A DNA stretch of 33,125 nucleotides from DATKEG01 sp035544515 (lineage in GTDB: Bacteria > Acidobacteriota > Vicinamibacteria > Fen-336). Below are positions 10,897-20,678 of this stretch, piece after piece; position 1 is the stretch's first letter; every line of letters starts with the position of its first letter. Both the position numbers and the translations under genes were made by a program. The stretch spans positions 1 through 33,125 of the forward strand of contig DATKEG010000102.1 of the NCBI GenBank assembly GCA_035544515.1, in the 5' to 3' direction. The notes beneath the pieces were generated by a model, which saw only the letters and a program-made list of their open reading frames with translations, made no database searches and had not been told where the DNA came from.

Positions 10897-10932
10897 TCCG
10901 TCATACGGGGCCGGCCCGCGCCGCGCCGCTGG

Positions 10933-10938
10933 TAGACT
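10933..10938 (+). promoter_or_regulatory. possible -10 box for metH
   Basis: TAGACT lies 9 bases before ATG 10948, in the same geometry as the -10 box upstream of 8423. No -35 box of usual sequence is visible and no ribosome binding site precedes the start, suggesting a leaderless start. The 51-bp gap is too short for a riboswitch. Confidence 0.35.
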
Positions 10939-10947
10939 TTGGTGGCC

Positions 10948-14682
<3,735 letters not shown>

Positions 14683-14772
14683 TCCGGCGCGGACCTGGCA
14701 CTCTTCTTGCTCGTCTTTTCCCTGTTGGGGCTCTGCCCGGCGACGGCGCGCTGCCCTGACGAGGAGGCATGC

Positions 14773-15435
14773 ATGATTCTTCGTAAAATGTTGGCCGTCA
14801 CGGCTGTCCTCGGCCTCGCGGGACTGCCCGCGTCCGCCGATACGCTCATCCTCAACGACGGCAGCCGCCTGCGCGGAACCCTGATCTCCATGAACCGGCA
14901 GGTCGTCGTCTTCGACGAGGACGTAGGGACGAACCAGCGGAACCGCACGCGGCGCGTGCGCGTGCAGCGGGACCGCGTGGATGCCGTCGACTTCACCGAC
15001 AACCACTTCCTGCAGAGCGACAATTCCCGGTCGGACGACTCCTGGTCGAGCGACACCGGCGGCTCCTACGGCAACCTGCGCCAGCGGACCGTCGCGGTGT
15101 ACGCCGACCGCCCGTGGACCGACACCGGCATCAACGTGCGGGCGGGCGACATGATCCGTTTCGCCCCCACCGGCGTCATCCAGTGGGGCCCGGGCCGGCA
15201 GGACGGCCCCGCCGGCGAGGAGAACTCGCCCTACAACGGCAGCCGTCCCATCCCGAACTCCGCGGGCGGAGCGCTGATCGGCCGCATCGGAACGGGGTCG
15301 GGTGACATGTTCTACATCGGTGGCGACCGCGGCACGTTCCGTGCCCGGACCTCGGGCCGTCTCTACCTCGGGGTCAACGACGACTACCTGCAGGACAACT
15401 CGGGCCAGTTCCGCGTGCTGGTCGAACACCAGTAA
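14773..15435 (+). CDS. secreted PA-IL-lectin-like domain protein
   Basis: The 220-aa product has a clear Sec signal (MILRKMLAVTAVLGLAGLPASA, cleavage probably before DT). The first mature part, DTLILNDGSRLRGTLISM, is a small beta-strand module that often occurs in envelope proteins. From about residue 100 to the end the sequence resembles the PA-IL (LecA)-like, galactose-binding-like fold: WTDTGINVRAGDMIRF, ALIGRIG, FYIGG and GRLYLGVNDDYLQDNSG. In LecA-type lectins such Asp/Asn-rich loops hold calcium and sugar; whether this protein binds sugar is inference. ATG 14773 is preceded by GAGGAGG at 5 bases and gives the signal peptide; an upstream in-frame TTG at 14707 does not. A good terminator follows the gene. 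Confidence 0.82.
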   Translation: MILRKMLAVTAVLGLAGLPASADTLILNDGSRLRGTLISMNRQVVVFDEDVGTNQRNRTRRVRVQRDRVDAVDFTDNHFLQSDNSRSDDSWSSDTGGSYGNLRQRTVAVYADRPWTDTGINVRAGDMIRFAPTGVIQWGPGRQDGPAGEENSPYNGSRPIPNSAGGALIGRIGTGSGDMFYIGGDRGTFRARTSGRLYLGVNDDYLQDNSGQFRVLVEHQ

Positions 15436-15461
15436 GGGAAGACACGGCGGAATCCGTAGCA

Positions 15462-15499
15462 GGGGCGCGGGGAGCCCGTTTTCTCCGCGCCCCGTCTTT
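15462..15499 (+). terminator. intrinsic terminator after the lectin-like gene
   Basis: GGGGCGCGG (15462-15470) pairs perfectly with CCGCGCCCC (15485-15493), and the stem is followed by GTCTTT. It lies 26 bases after the stop codon, the usual place for a rho-independent terminator, although the U-tract is short. Confidence 0.65.
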
Positions 15500-15538
15500 C
15501 CGGGCGCGGTGCTGAATCTGGCTCGCGTCCTGCGTTGC

Positions 15539-15569
15539 TTGACCTGGCGTCGCGTTTCGGGGTGCTAAT
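15539..15569 (+). promoter_or_regulatory. promoter-like boxes before the first leader element
   Basis: TTGACC (15539-15544) resembles a -35 box. TGCTAA (15563-15568, spacer 18) or GCTAAT (15564-15569, spacer 19) could be the -10. The leader element at 15575 begins just downstream, where transcription would start. Confidence 0.45.
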
Positions 15570-15574
15570 CTGGC

Positions 15575-15675
15575 GTCCGACGCCCGCAGCGGAGCGTTTC
15601 CTCGCGGCGCGCCGGGGTGGGTTCATCCCGCCCGGCGCGTTCGACGACGATCAACGCGGAGCGGAGGGCGTCGCA
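15575..15675 (+). ncRNA. candidate structured 5' leader, copy 1
   Basis: Leader between a promoter and the gene at 15690. It opens with GTCCGACGCCCG (15575-15586) and closes with GGGCGTCGCA (15666-15675), so GACGCCC can pair with GGGCGTC to close the structure. Inside is a strong hairpin: CGCGCCGGG (15608-15616) with CCCGGCGCG (15631-15639), extended by GGG/CCC around a TTCAT loop. A second copy with the same opening and closing blocks lies at 16539-16600. I do not recognise it as a known riboswitch. Confidence 0.45.
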
Positions 15676-15689
15676 TCCGTAATAACGAA

Positions 15690-16112
15690 ATGAAACTGGA
15701 GCTCCGGTATCCCGCCACCCCGGAGAACGCGTTCGACCACGCGCAACTCGCGGTCGAGGTCGCCTGGGAGGAGTTCGGCCTCGCCCTCGACTACACGCCG
15801 GGCAGCCTCGAGTCGGTGGACGCGCAGGTGGACAGCCTCCGCGAAGAGGGCCTGACGGGAGAGGACGCCGCCGAGGCCCTCTTCGTCCTCGGCTGCTACG
15901 TCGGCGAGGTGATGGCGCGCGCGCTGGGCGGGCAGTGGGTGGCCACCGCGCGCTCTGCGCTCGCCGGCATCTCGCCCTGGCCCATGGTGGTGGTTCTTCC
16001 CGGCGGCTCCGCCTGGGACCCCGTCGGGAAGGTCTACAAGCGCCTGGAGCTGGGCGACTCGGAGTACCTTCCCGCCTTCTTCGCCGCCGCCGCCGCCGTG
16101 CGGCCGCGTTGA
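15690..16112 (+). CDS. protein of unknown function, 140 aa
   Basis: Not recognised with certainty. The 140-aa product starts MKLELRYPATPENAFDHAQ and looks like a compact alpha/beta cytoplasmic protein. A helical middle is followed by LFVLGCYVGEVMARALGGQW, then a beta-like SPWPMVVVLPGGSAWDPVGKVYKRLELG. The GxYxGE...GGxW pattern is reminiscent of small uncharacterised DUF families in which a Glu-rich helix precedes a Gly-Gly-x-Trp turn. No signal peptide or membrane segment is present. ATG 15690 has no Shine-Dalgarno sequence; the gene is preceded by a promoter and a candidate structured leader. Its stop overlaps the TTG start of the Smr-domain gene (TTGA at 16109-16112), so the two form an operon with coupled translation. 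Confidence 0.8.
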   Translation: MKLELRYPATPENAFDHAQLAVEVAWEEFGLALDYTPGSLESVDAQVDSLREEGLTGEDAAEALFVLGCYVGEVMARALGGQWVATARSALAGISPWPMVVVLPGGSAWDPVGKVYKRLELGDSEYLPAFFAAAAAVRPR

Positions 16113-16405
16113 GCGAAGACGAGCCGCCGGTCGCGGTCCCGCTCACCGGCGAGCTCGACCTGCACGCATTCTCCCCGCGCGACATCCCCTCGGTGGTGGA
16201 GGAGTACGTGCGGGCGTGCGCGAAGGCGGGGCTCACGCGGCTGCGCCTCGTACACGGGCGCGGGAAGGGCGTGCAGCGTGCGGTGGTGCGGGGCGTGCTC
16301 GCGCGGATGCCGCTCGTGGAGGCGTTCGAGGACGCGCCCGCGCTCTCCGGCGGCTGGGGGGCGACGGTCGTCCACCTGCGCGCCGAAGAAATCGACGCAC
16401 CCTGA
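16109..16405 (+). CDS. Smr-domain protein
   Basis: The 98-aa product is nearly only a Smr domain, found in MutS2 C-termini and in stand-alone proteins and associated with DNA- or RNA-nicking endonuclease activity. The family landmarks are present: LDLHAF near residue 17 for the LDLHG-type motif, and LVHGRGKGVQR (about 46-56) for the HGxGxG motif. The C-terminus GGWGATVVHLR is the usual closing strand. In LDLHAF the Gly after His is replaced by Ala. TTG 16109 is the only start compatible with the length; it overlaps the upstream stop and has no strong ribosome binding site, so it depends on coupled translation. The link with the 140-aa unknown protein suggests a shared task, but its nature is not visible. 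Confidence 0.82.
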   Translation: MSEDEPPVAVPLTGELDLHAFSPRDIPSVVEEYVRACAKAGLTRLRLVHGRGKGVQRAVVRGVLARMPLVEAFEDAPALSGGWGATVVHLRAEEIDAP

Positions 16406-16476
16406 AACAGGCTGCAGGCGCTCGTTCCAGTGGGCCGGGCCCACGCGGCCCAACGCGGGCGCGAGCGAAATCACTC

Positions 16477-16505
16477 TTGACACCCGGGACCGCGCTCTTT
16501 ACATT
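16477..16505 (+). promoter_or_regulatory. strong sigma-70-type promoter before the second leader element
   Basis: TTGACA (16477-16482), 17-base spacer, TACATT (16500-16505). This is the best consensus match I found in the window. Transcription from about 16512 would run through the second leader element and the 74-aa gene. Confidence 0.7.
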
Positions 16506-16538
16506 CACACGTCGCCACCAGGACGCAGTCGCAGGGAT

Positions 16539-16600
16539 GTCCGACGCCCGTAGTGGACGCTTCCACTTCGGGACGGGCGGCGCGCATCGAGGGTGTCGCA
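16539..16600 (+). ncRNA. candidate structured 5' leader, copy 2
   Basis: It opens with the same 12 bases as copy 1, GTCCGACGCCCG (16539-16550), continues TAGTGGA against CAGCGGA in copy 1, and closes with GGGTGTCGCA (16591-16600). GACGCCC can pair with GGGTGTC with one G-U pair where copy 1 has G-C, a change that keeps pairing. Inside, AGTGGA (16552-16557) pairs with TCCACT (16562-16567). The middle is about 40 bases shorter than in copy 1. It sits between a strong promoter and the gene at 16639. Confidence 0.45.
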
Positions 16601-16638
16601 ACACGGACCAGACGCGGCGGTGAGGGCCGTCACCAGGC

Positions 16639-16863
16639 ATGCGCAACTTGAGCTTCGGGTTGTTCGAGGACGGACTCGCCCGCGACAGCCGGATCCTGAT
16701 GTTCTACTCGTTCGAGACCGAGGAGAACCTCGCCCGCTCGGGCATCCTGCACTACCACGTGGCCGAGAAGCGCTTCCTGGGGCCGCGGCACGACCGCGAG
16801 CTGACCGCCGCCGCGCTGGAGTTCCTGCTTCGCACCGGCCGCGTGGCCGCCGCCGCGGACTGA
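16639..16863 (+). CDS. small protein of unknown function, 74 aa
   Basis: I do not recognise this protein. The sequence MRNLSFGLFEDGLARDSRILMFYSF suggests beta strands, followed by YHVAEKRFLGPRHDRELTAAALEFLLRTGRVAAAAD, which should form a helix. It has no cysteine, signal or membrane segment. Codon use is typical of the neighbours, which supports a real gene. It is preceded by a strong promoter (16477-16505), the second leader element, and a small hairpin GGTGA/TCACC at 16619-16634 just before the ATG; GAGGG at 16622 could be a poorly spaced ribosome binding site within that hairpin. Gene, promoter and leader look like a separate regulated transcription unit. Confidence 0.65.
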   Translation: MRNLSFGLFEDGLARDSRILMFYSFETEENLARSGILHYHVAEKRFLGPRHDRELTAAALEFLLRTGRVAAAAD

Positions 16864-16911
16864 AGCGGCGGCGCACCTTCGCCATGTGGTAGCATCGCGG
16901 TTTTGGGCGCG

Positions 16912-16931
16912 CCCCCGCGCGCTCGCGGGGG
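16912..16931 (+). promoter_or_regulatory. hairpin masking the ribosome binding region of ino1
   Basis: CCCCCGCG (16912-16919) pairs with CGCGGGGG (16924-16931), loop of 4. The G-run 16927-16933 is the only possible ribosome binding site for ATG 16942, so the stem would hide it. This may limit translation, but may simply reflect high G+C. Confidence 0.35.
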
Positions 16932-16941
16932 GGCGTGCATC

Positions 16942-18264
16942 ATGAAGAACGACGCCGGGGGCCGCGACATCGGGCCGGCCGAGGGCAAGCTCGGCGTCCT
17001 CCTGCCCGGGATGGGCGCGGTGGCCACCACGTTCGTGGCCGGGGTGGAAGCCATCCGCCGCGGCCTGTCGAAGCCGATCGGAAGCCTCACCCAGATGGGG
17101 ACCATCCGTCTGGGCAAGCGCACCGAGAACCGCTCACCGAGCATCGCGGACTTCGTGCCGCTGGCGCGTCTCCAGGACGTCGTGTTCGCCGGTTGGGACG
17201 TCTACCGCGACAACGCCTACGAAGCGGCGCGCAAGGCGGGCGTGCTGAGCCCGGAGCACCTGCAGCAGCTGCGGCCCTTCCTGGAGACCGTACGGCCGTG
17301 GCCGGCGGTGTTCGATCCGTCCTACGTGAAGAAGCTCAGCGGCGAGAACGTCAAGAAGGGCGCGAACAAGCGCGACCTCGCCGAGCAGCTGCGGGCCGAC
17401 ATCGAGGGCTTCCGCAAGGAGCAGAAGCTGTCCCGGCTGGTCATGGTCTGGTGCGGGTCCACCGAGGTGTACCTCGAGGCGGGCGAGGTGCACTCGACCA
17501 TCGAGCGGTTCGAGCGCGGCCTGGAAGAGAGCCACCCCGACATCCCGCCCTCGATGATCTACGCGTACGCCGCGATCAAGGCCGGCATCCCCTACGCCAA
17601 CGGCGCGCCCAACCTCTCCGCGGACGTCCCCGCCCTCGTGGAGCTGGCGCGCCGCAACGGCGTGCCCATCGGCGGCAAGGACTTCAAGACCGGCCAGACC
17701 CTCATGAAGACCATCCTCGCCCCCGGATTCAAGGCGCGGCTGCTGGGGCTGGAAGGCTGGTTCTCGACCAACATCCTCGGCAACCGCGACGGGGAGGTGC
17801 TGGAGGACCCGGAGTCGTTCAAGACCAAGGAGGTCTCGAAGCTCGGCGTCCTGGAGCACATCCTCCAGCCGCACCTCTATCCCGACCTCTACGGCCACAT
17901 GCACCACGCGGTGCGGATCAACTACTACCCGCCGCGCGGCGACAACAAGGAGGGCTGGGACGCGATCGACATCTTCGGCTGGATGGGCTACCCGATGCAG
18001 ATCAAGGTGGACTTCCTCTGCCGGGACTCCATCCTGGCCGCGCCGCTCGTCCTCGACCTCGCGCTCTTCTTCGACCTGGCCGCGCGCTCGGGCCTGAGCG
18101 GCATCCAGGAGTGGCTCTCCTTCTACTTCAAGAGCCCCATGACCGCTCCCGGCCTCTATCCCGAACACGACCTGTTCATCCAGCTCATGAAGCTCAAGAA
18201 CACGCTGCGGCACCTCCGGGGCGAAGAGCTGATCACCCATCTCGGGCTCGAGTACTACGACTAG
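16942..18264 (+). CDS. ino1: myo-inositol-1-phosphate synthase
   Basis: The 440-aa enzyme converts glucose-6-phosphate to 1L-myo-inositol-1-phosphate using NAD, the first step to inositol lipids and inositol-based solutes. Near the N-terminus is the glycine motif LPGMGAVATTF of the Rossmann fold. The catalytic-centre block GGKDFKTGQT carries Lys246 and Lys249. NGAPNLSAD and a C-terminal segment with FYFKSPM follow. It resembles the bacterial form that lacks the long eukaryotic N-terminus. I chose ATG 16942; a TTG at 16903 would add a 13-residue, arginine-rich tail that overlaps a hairpin. The next two genes follow closely on the same strand. The role of inositol here (lipids or solutes) cannot be told from the window. 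Confidence 0.95.
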   Translation: MKNDAGGRDIGPAEGKLGVLLPGMGAVATTFVAGVEAIRRGLSKPIGSLTQMGTIRLGKRTENRSPSIADFVPLARLQDVVFAGWDVYRDNAYEAARKAGVLSPEHLQQLRPFLETVRPWPAVFDPSYVKKLSGENVKKGANKRDLAEQLRADIEGFRKEQKLSRLVMVWCGSTEVYLEAGEVHSTIERFERGLEESHPDIPPSMIYAYAAIKAGIPYANGAPNLSADVPALVELARRNGVPIGGKDFKTGQTLMKTILAPGFKARLLGLEGWFSTNILGNRDGEVLEDPESFKTKEVSKLGVLEHILQPHLYPDLYGHMHHAVRINYYPPRGDNKEGWDAIDIFGWMGYPMQIKVDFLCRDSILAAPLVLDLALFFDLAARSGLSGIQEWLSFYFKSPMTAPGLYPEHDLFIQLMKLKNTLRHLRGEELITHLGLEYYD

Positions 18265-18277
18265 CGAGGGAGGCGGC

Positions 18278-18493
18278 ATGGATGCCTTGGTGGCCGGGAC
18301 GAGGCTGAAAGAGGTCGCGACGCGGGAGATCGTGTACCAGGGCTGCAGCGTCGTGCACTCCGACGCCACCGGCCTCGTCATCGAGGTGCAGCGCACGCTG
18401 TCGGAAGGCGGCAACATCGAGACGGTGGTCAGCCAGATCCTCCTGCCCTGGTCGAGCGTCAACTACGTCATCCTGGCGGAGCAGCGGACGTAG
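18278..18493 (+). CDS. small protein of unknown function downstream of ino1
   Basis: The 71-aa product is not recognised. It is predicted to be mostly beta: REIVYQGCSVVHSD, GLVIEVQRTL and SQILLPWSSVNYVIL. A single cysteine and no signal or membrane segment are seen. The ATG has GGGAGG 5 bases upstream and lies 13 bases after the ino1 stop, so it is co-transcribed with it. The beta-barrel look of a 70-residue protein would fit an RNA- or ligand-binding SH3/Sm-like fold, but I have no motif to support that. A membrane-protein frame begins immediately after its stop. Confidence 0.75.
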   Translation: MDALVAGTRLKEVATREIVYQGCSVVHSDATGLVIEVQRTLSEGGNIETVVSQILLPWSSVNYVILAEQRT

Positions 18494-18636
18494 CCGGCCG
18501 TTCGCTCTACGCGCTCCACCTCGCGGCCCTGGGGCTGTGGGCCCTGTGCTGGCTGGGAGGCTTCGCGGCCGTCCTCCGCGCGCGCCGCTCCGGCCGGCCC
18601 GAGGACGAGCTTTCCGCTCGCCGCCGCCTCCAGGGC

Positions 18637-18966
18637 GTGGTGGGGCTCGAGCACGCCGCGCTCGCGGTGGCGCTGGTCTCGGGCGTCCTGCTCATGGACG
18701 CGCTCGGACTCGCCCTCGGACAGCACCGCTGGCTGGACCTGAAGCTCGCCCTCGTGGCCTTCCTGGTCGTGCCGCTCGAGGCCATGCACGCCTGGGTCAG
18801 CCACGGCTGGATCGCGCGCGGGCTGCGTGAGACCTCCGCCCCGCCCTTCTCACGCGACCTCGAACGGGGGATCGGGATGGACGACATGGTGCGGACGCTG
18901 TCGGCCCTGCTGCTCGGCATCGCTTTGCCCCTGCTCGTCTGGCTCTCCTGGCGGGAGCCGTTCTGA
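18637..18966 (+). CDS. small membrane protein; true N-terminus probably further upstream
   Basis: Bounded at the first canonical start, GTG 18637, the 109-aa protein has three hydrophobic segments: ALAVALVSGVLLMDALGLAL, LALVAFLVVPLEAMHAW and LSALLLGIALPLLVWLSW. Coding-type codons and another membrane helix (LYALHLAALGLWALCWLGG) continue in the same frame upstream to about 18496, directly after the stop of the 71-aa gene. Thus the natural protein is probably about 155 aa with four helices. No ATG, GTG or TTG occurs in frame between the previous stop and 18637; CTG 18448 is the only near option, or translation enters from the 71-aa gene by a -1 shift. The helical layout recalls CopD/DUF2269-type proteins with a conserved His in HAW, but family assignment is weak. 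Confidence 0.6.
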   Translation: MVGLEHAALAVALVSGVLLMDALGLALGQHRWLDLKLALVAFLVVPLEAMHAWVSHGWIARGLRETSAPPFSRDLERGIGMDDMVRTLSALLLGIALPLLVWLSWREPF

Positions 18967-18969
18967 AGG

Positions 18970-19503
18970 TCAGCGGGCCCGGCGCCGCTCCTGTTCGAGC
19001 AGGATGGCGGTCAACGTCTTCGCGTCCTTCACCTCGCCGCGGTCGGCCATGGCCCGGGCCTCCGCCAGGCTGACCCAGGCCACCTCGATCCGCTCGTCGG
19101 GGTCGGGCCGGGCGGCCACGAGCGTGAGACCCGTGGCGCGGAAGAGGTGCATCACCTCGTCGCAGAACCCGGGCGAGGCGTAGAAGGAGAGCACCTCCTC
19201 CACGCGGTCGGCGCGCGCGCCCACTTCCTCCTCCAGCTCCCGCCGTGCGCCCTCTTCCGGCGACTCGCCCGGGTCCTGGCGCCCGGCCGGCACCTCCCAG
19301 AGGACGTCGTCCACCGCGTAGCGGTACTGGCGGACGAGCGCGATCCGCTCCCCGTCGTCCACGGCGAGGATCACGACCGAGCCCGAGTGCCGGATCACCT
19401 CGCGCCGGGCGCGCACGCCGCCGGGCTCGTCGATCTCGTCCACGTCGAGGGAGAGGACCTTGCCCGAATACACGCGGCGATGGGACAGGACGCGGGCGGC
19501 CAC
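18970..19503 (-). CDS. Nudix hydrolase, ADP-ribose pyrophosphatase type
   Basis: The 177-aa protein carries a complete Nudix box: Gly74, Glu80, then REL-x-EE-x-GA at 88-96, within PAGRQDPGE and ARRELEEEVGA. Pro111 lies 16 residues after the last glycine of the box, the feature that marks ADP-ribose pyrophosphatases (NudF-like), which split ADP-ribose to AMP and ribose-5-phosphate. The N-terminal ARREVIRHSGSVVILAVDD block, then LVRQYRY, is also typical of that subgroup. Translation starts at GTG 19503, two bases after the stop of a 41-codon ORF that bears a strong ribosome binding site, so coupling is likely. It ends 3 bases from the convergent membrane-protein gene. Confidence 0.9.
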   Translation of the reverse strand: MAARVLSHRRVYSGKVLSLDVDEIDEPGGVRARREVIRHSGSVVILAVDDGERIALVRQYRYAVDDVLWEVPAGRQDPGESPEEGARRELEEEVGARADRVEEVLSFYASPGFCDEVMHLFRATGLTLVAARPDPDERIEVAWVSLAEARAMADRGEVKDAKTLTAILLEQERRRAR

Positions 19504-19505
19504 GG

Positions 19506-19631
19506 CTACTCGGTCGGGACCGGGATGTCGTCCCCCCGGACGGTGCCGCCTTCCACGGGCGCCCTCAGGTGCCGCAGACGGGTGGGGCGCGCCTGCGGCG
19601 CGGCGGCGGCGCAGGCGGGGACTCGGGGCAT
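19506..19631 (-). CDS. 41-aa ORF upstream of the Nudix gene
   Basis: The ATG at 19631 is preceded by GGAGGAGGT, one of the best ribosome binding sites in the window. The frame reads MPRVPACAAAAPQARPT and ends GGTVRGDDIPVPTE, with stop TAG 2 bases before the GTG of the Nudix gene. The product is Ala/Pro/Arg-rich, with no membrane segment and one cysteine; I do not recognise it. A TATCAT at 19659-19664 (minus strand) is a possible -10 box 27 bases ahead of the start. It may encode a real small protein or a leader peptide that delivers ribosomes to the Nudix start, which itself lacks a clear site. Confidence 0.5.
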   Translation of the reverse strand: MPRVPACAAAAPQARPTRLRHLRAPVEGGTVRGDDIPVPTE

Positions 19632-19672
19632 GGCACCTCCTCCGTCATGCGGCGCGCCATGATAACGCGAGC

Positions 19673-19708
19673 GGACCGGGGCCCACGCCCCCGGTGGCGG
19701 CCCGGTCC
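19673..19708. terminator. hairpin between the RluA-type gene and the 41-aa ORF
   Basis: GGACCGGG (19673-19680) pairs perfectly with CCCGGTCC (19701-19708), and CAC/GTG can pair inside. It lies just past the stop of the pseudouridine synthase on the minus strand. No U-run follows, so termination is likely only if GC-rich hairpins suffice in this organism. Confidence 0.4.
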
Positions 19709-19732
19709 GGAGGAAGCGCCGGCGCCCCGGCC

Positions 19733-20677
19733 TCAGCCGCGGAGCGTCTCCAGCAACCGGACGAGGTCGCCGGGCAAGGGGCTCTCGAACGACACGCGCT
19801 GGCCAGTGGCCGGGTGCGTGAAGGCCAGGCGCGCCGCGTGCAGCGCGGGTCGGTCGAGCCCGGCCAGGGCTTCCCTCAGTCGCGCGCCGGCCGAGGCCGG
19901 CAAGCGCCGGCCGCCGTACACCGCGTCGCCGAGCACGGGATGGCCGATCGAGGCCAGGTGCACGCGGATCTGGTGCGTGCGGCCGGTGTGGATGCGAACG
20001 TGGAGCAGCGCGACGCCCTCGAGGGCTTCCGCCACCGCGTAGCTGGTGCGCGCGGCGCGGCCGCGGGGTGCGAGGACCGACATCCGCTGGCGGTGCACGG
20101 GGTCCCGCCCGATGGCGGCGTCGATCGTGCCGGTGGCACGCCGTGGGCGCCCCAGTACCACGGCCAGGTACTCCTTCTCCACGCCGCGCGCGGCGAACTG
20201 CCGGGCCAGGTCCCGGTGGGTCGCGTCGTCCTTGGCCACCACGAGCAGACCGGAGGTGCCGCGGTCGAGCCGGTGCACGATCCCGGGCCGCAGCACGCCC
20301 CCGATGCCCGACAGGTCCTTGACCCGGTGCAGCAGGGCGTTGACCAGGGTGCCCGCGGCGGTGCCCGCGCCCGGATGGACAACGAGGCCGGCGGGCTTGT
20401 CCACGACCAGGAGGCGCGAGTCCTCGTGGAGGACGCGCAGCGGGATGTCCTCCGGCTGCGGCTCCGCCGCGGCCGGCGGCGGCACCGTCACCTCGACGGA
20501 TTGACCCACCTTCACCCGCGACGAGGCGCGCGCGGAGCCGCCGTCCACGCGCACGGCGCCCTTCTCGATGAGCGCCTGCAGCCGCGCCCGGCTCAGCGCC
20601 GGGAGCTTGACGGCCAGCCAGCGGTCGAGCCGCTCGCCCGCCTCGCCCGCCTCGACCGTGAGGACCGTGGGGGTCAC
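19733..20677 (-). CDS. rluD: RluA-family pseudouridine synthase (RluC/RluD type)
   Basis: The 314-aa enzyme isomerises uridines in 23S rRNA. An N-terminal S4 RNA-binding domain (about 14-75, with LDRWLAVKLPALSRARLQALI) is followed by the catalytic RluA domain. The signature HRLDRGTSGLLVVAK carries catalytic Asp138. VVDKPAGLVVHPG (91-103) and HTGRTHQIRVHLASIGHPVLGD complete the family pattern. An N-terminal S4 domain with this length fits RluC or RluD; the exact sites modified cannot be told, so the symbol is by similarity. It starts at GTG 20677, 1 base after the lgt stop, and is the last gene of the ileS-lspA-lgt block. Confidence 0.93.
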   Translation of the reverse strand: MTPTVLTVEAGEAGERLDRWLAVKLPALSRARLQALIEKGAVRVDGGSARASSRVKVGQSVEVTVPPPAAAEPQPEDIPLRVLHEDSRLLVVDKPAGLVVHPGAGTAAGTLVNALLHRVKDLSGIGGVLRPGIVHRLDRGTSGLLVVAKDDATHRDLARQFAARGVEKEYLAVVLGRPRRATGTIDAAIGRDPVHRQRMSVLAPRGRAARTSYAVAEALEGVALLHVRIHTGRTHQIRVHLASIGHPVLGDAVYGGRRLPASAGARLREALAGLDRPALHAARLAFTHPATGQRVSFESPLPGDLVRLLETLRG

Positions 20678-20678
20678 G

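Noticed and set aside
10897..10947. Possible cobalamin or SAM riboswitch ahead of metH
   Set aside because: Only 51 bases separate metH from the preceding gene, too short for either riboswitch, and no conserved box is seen.
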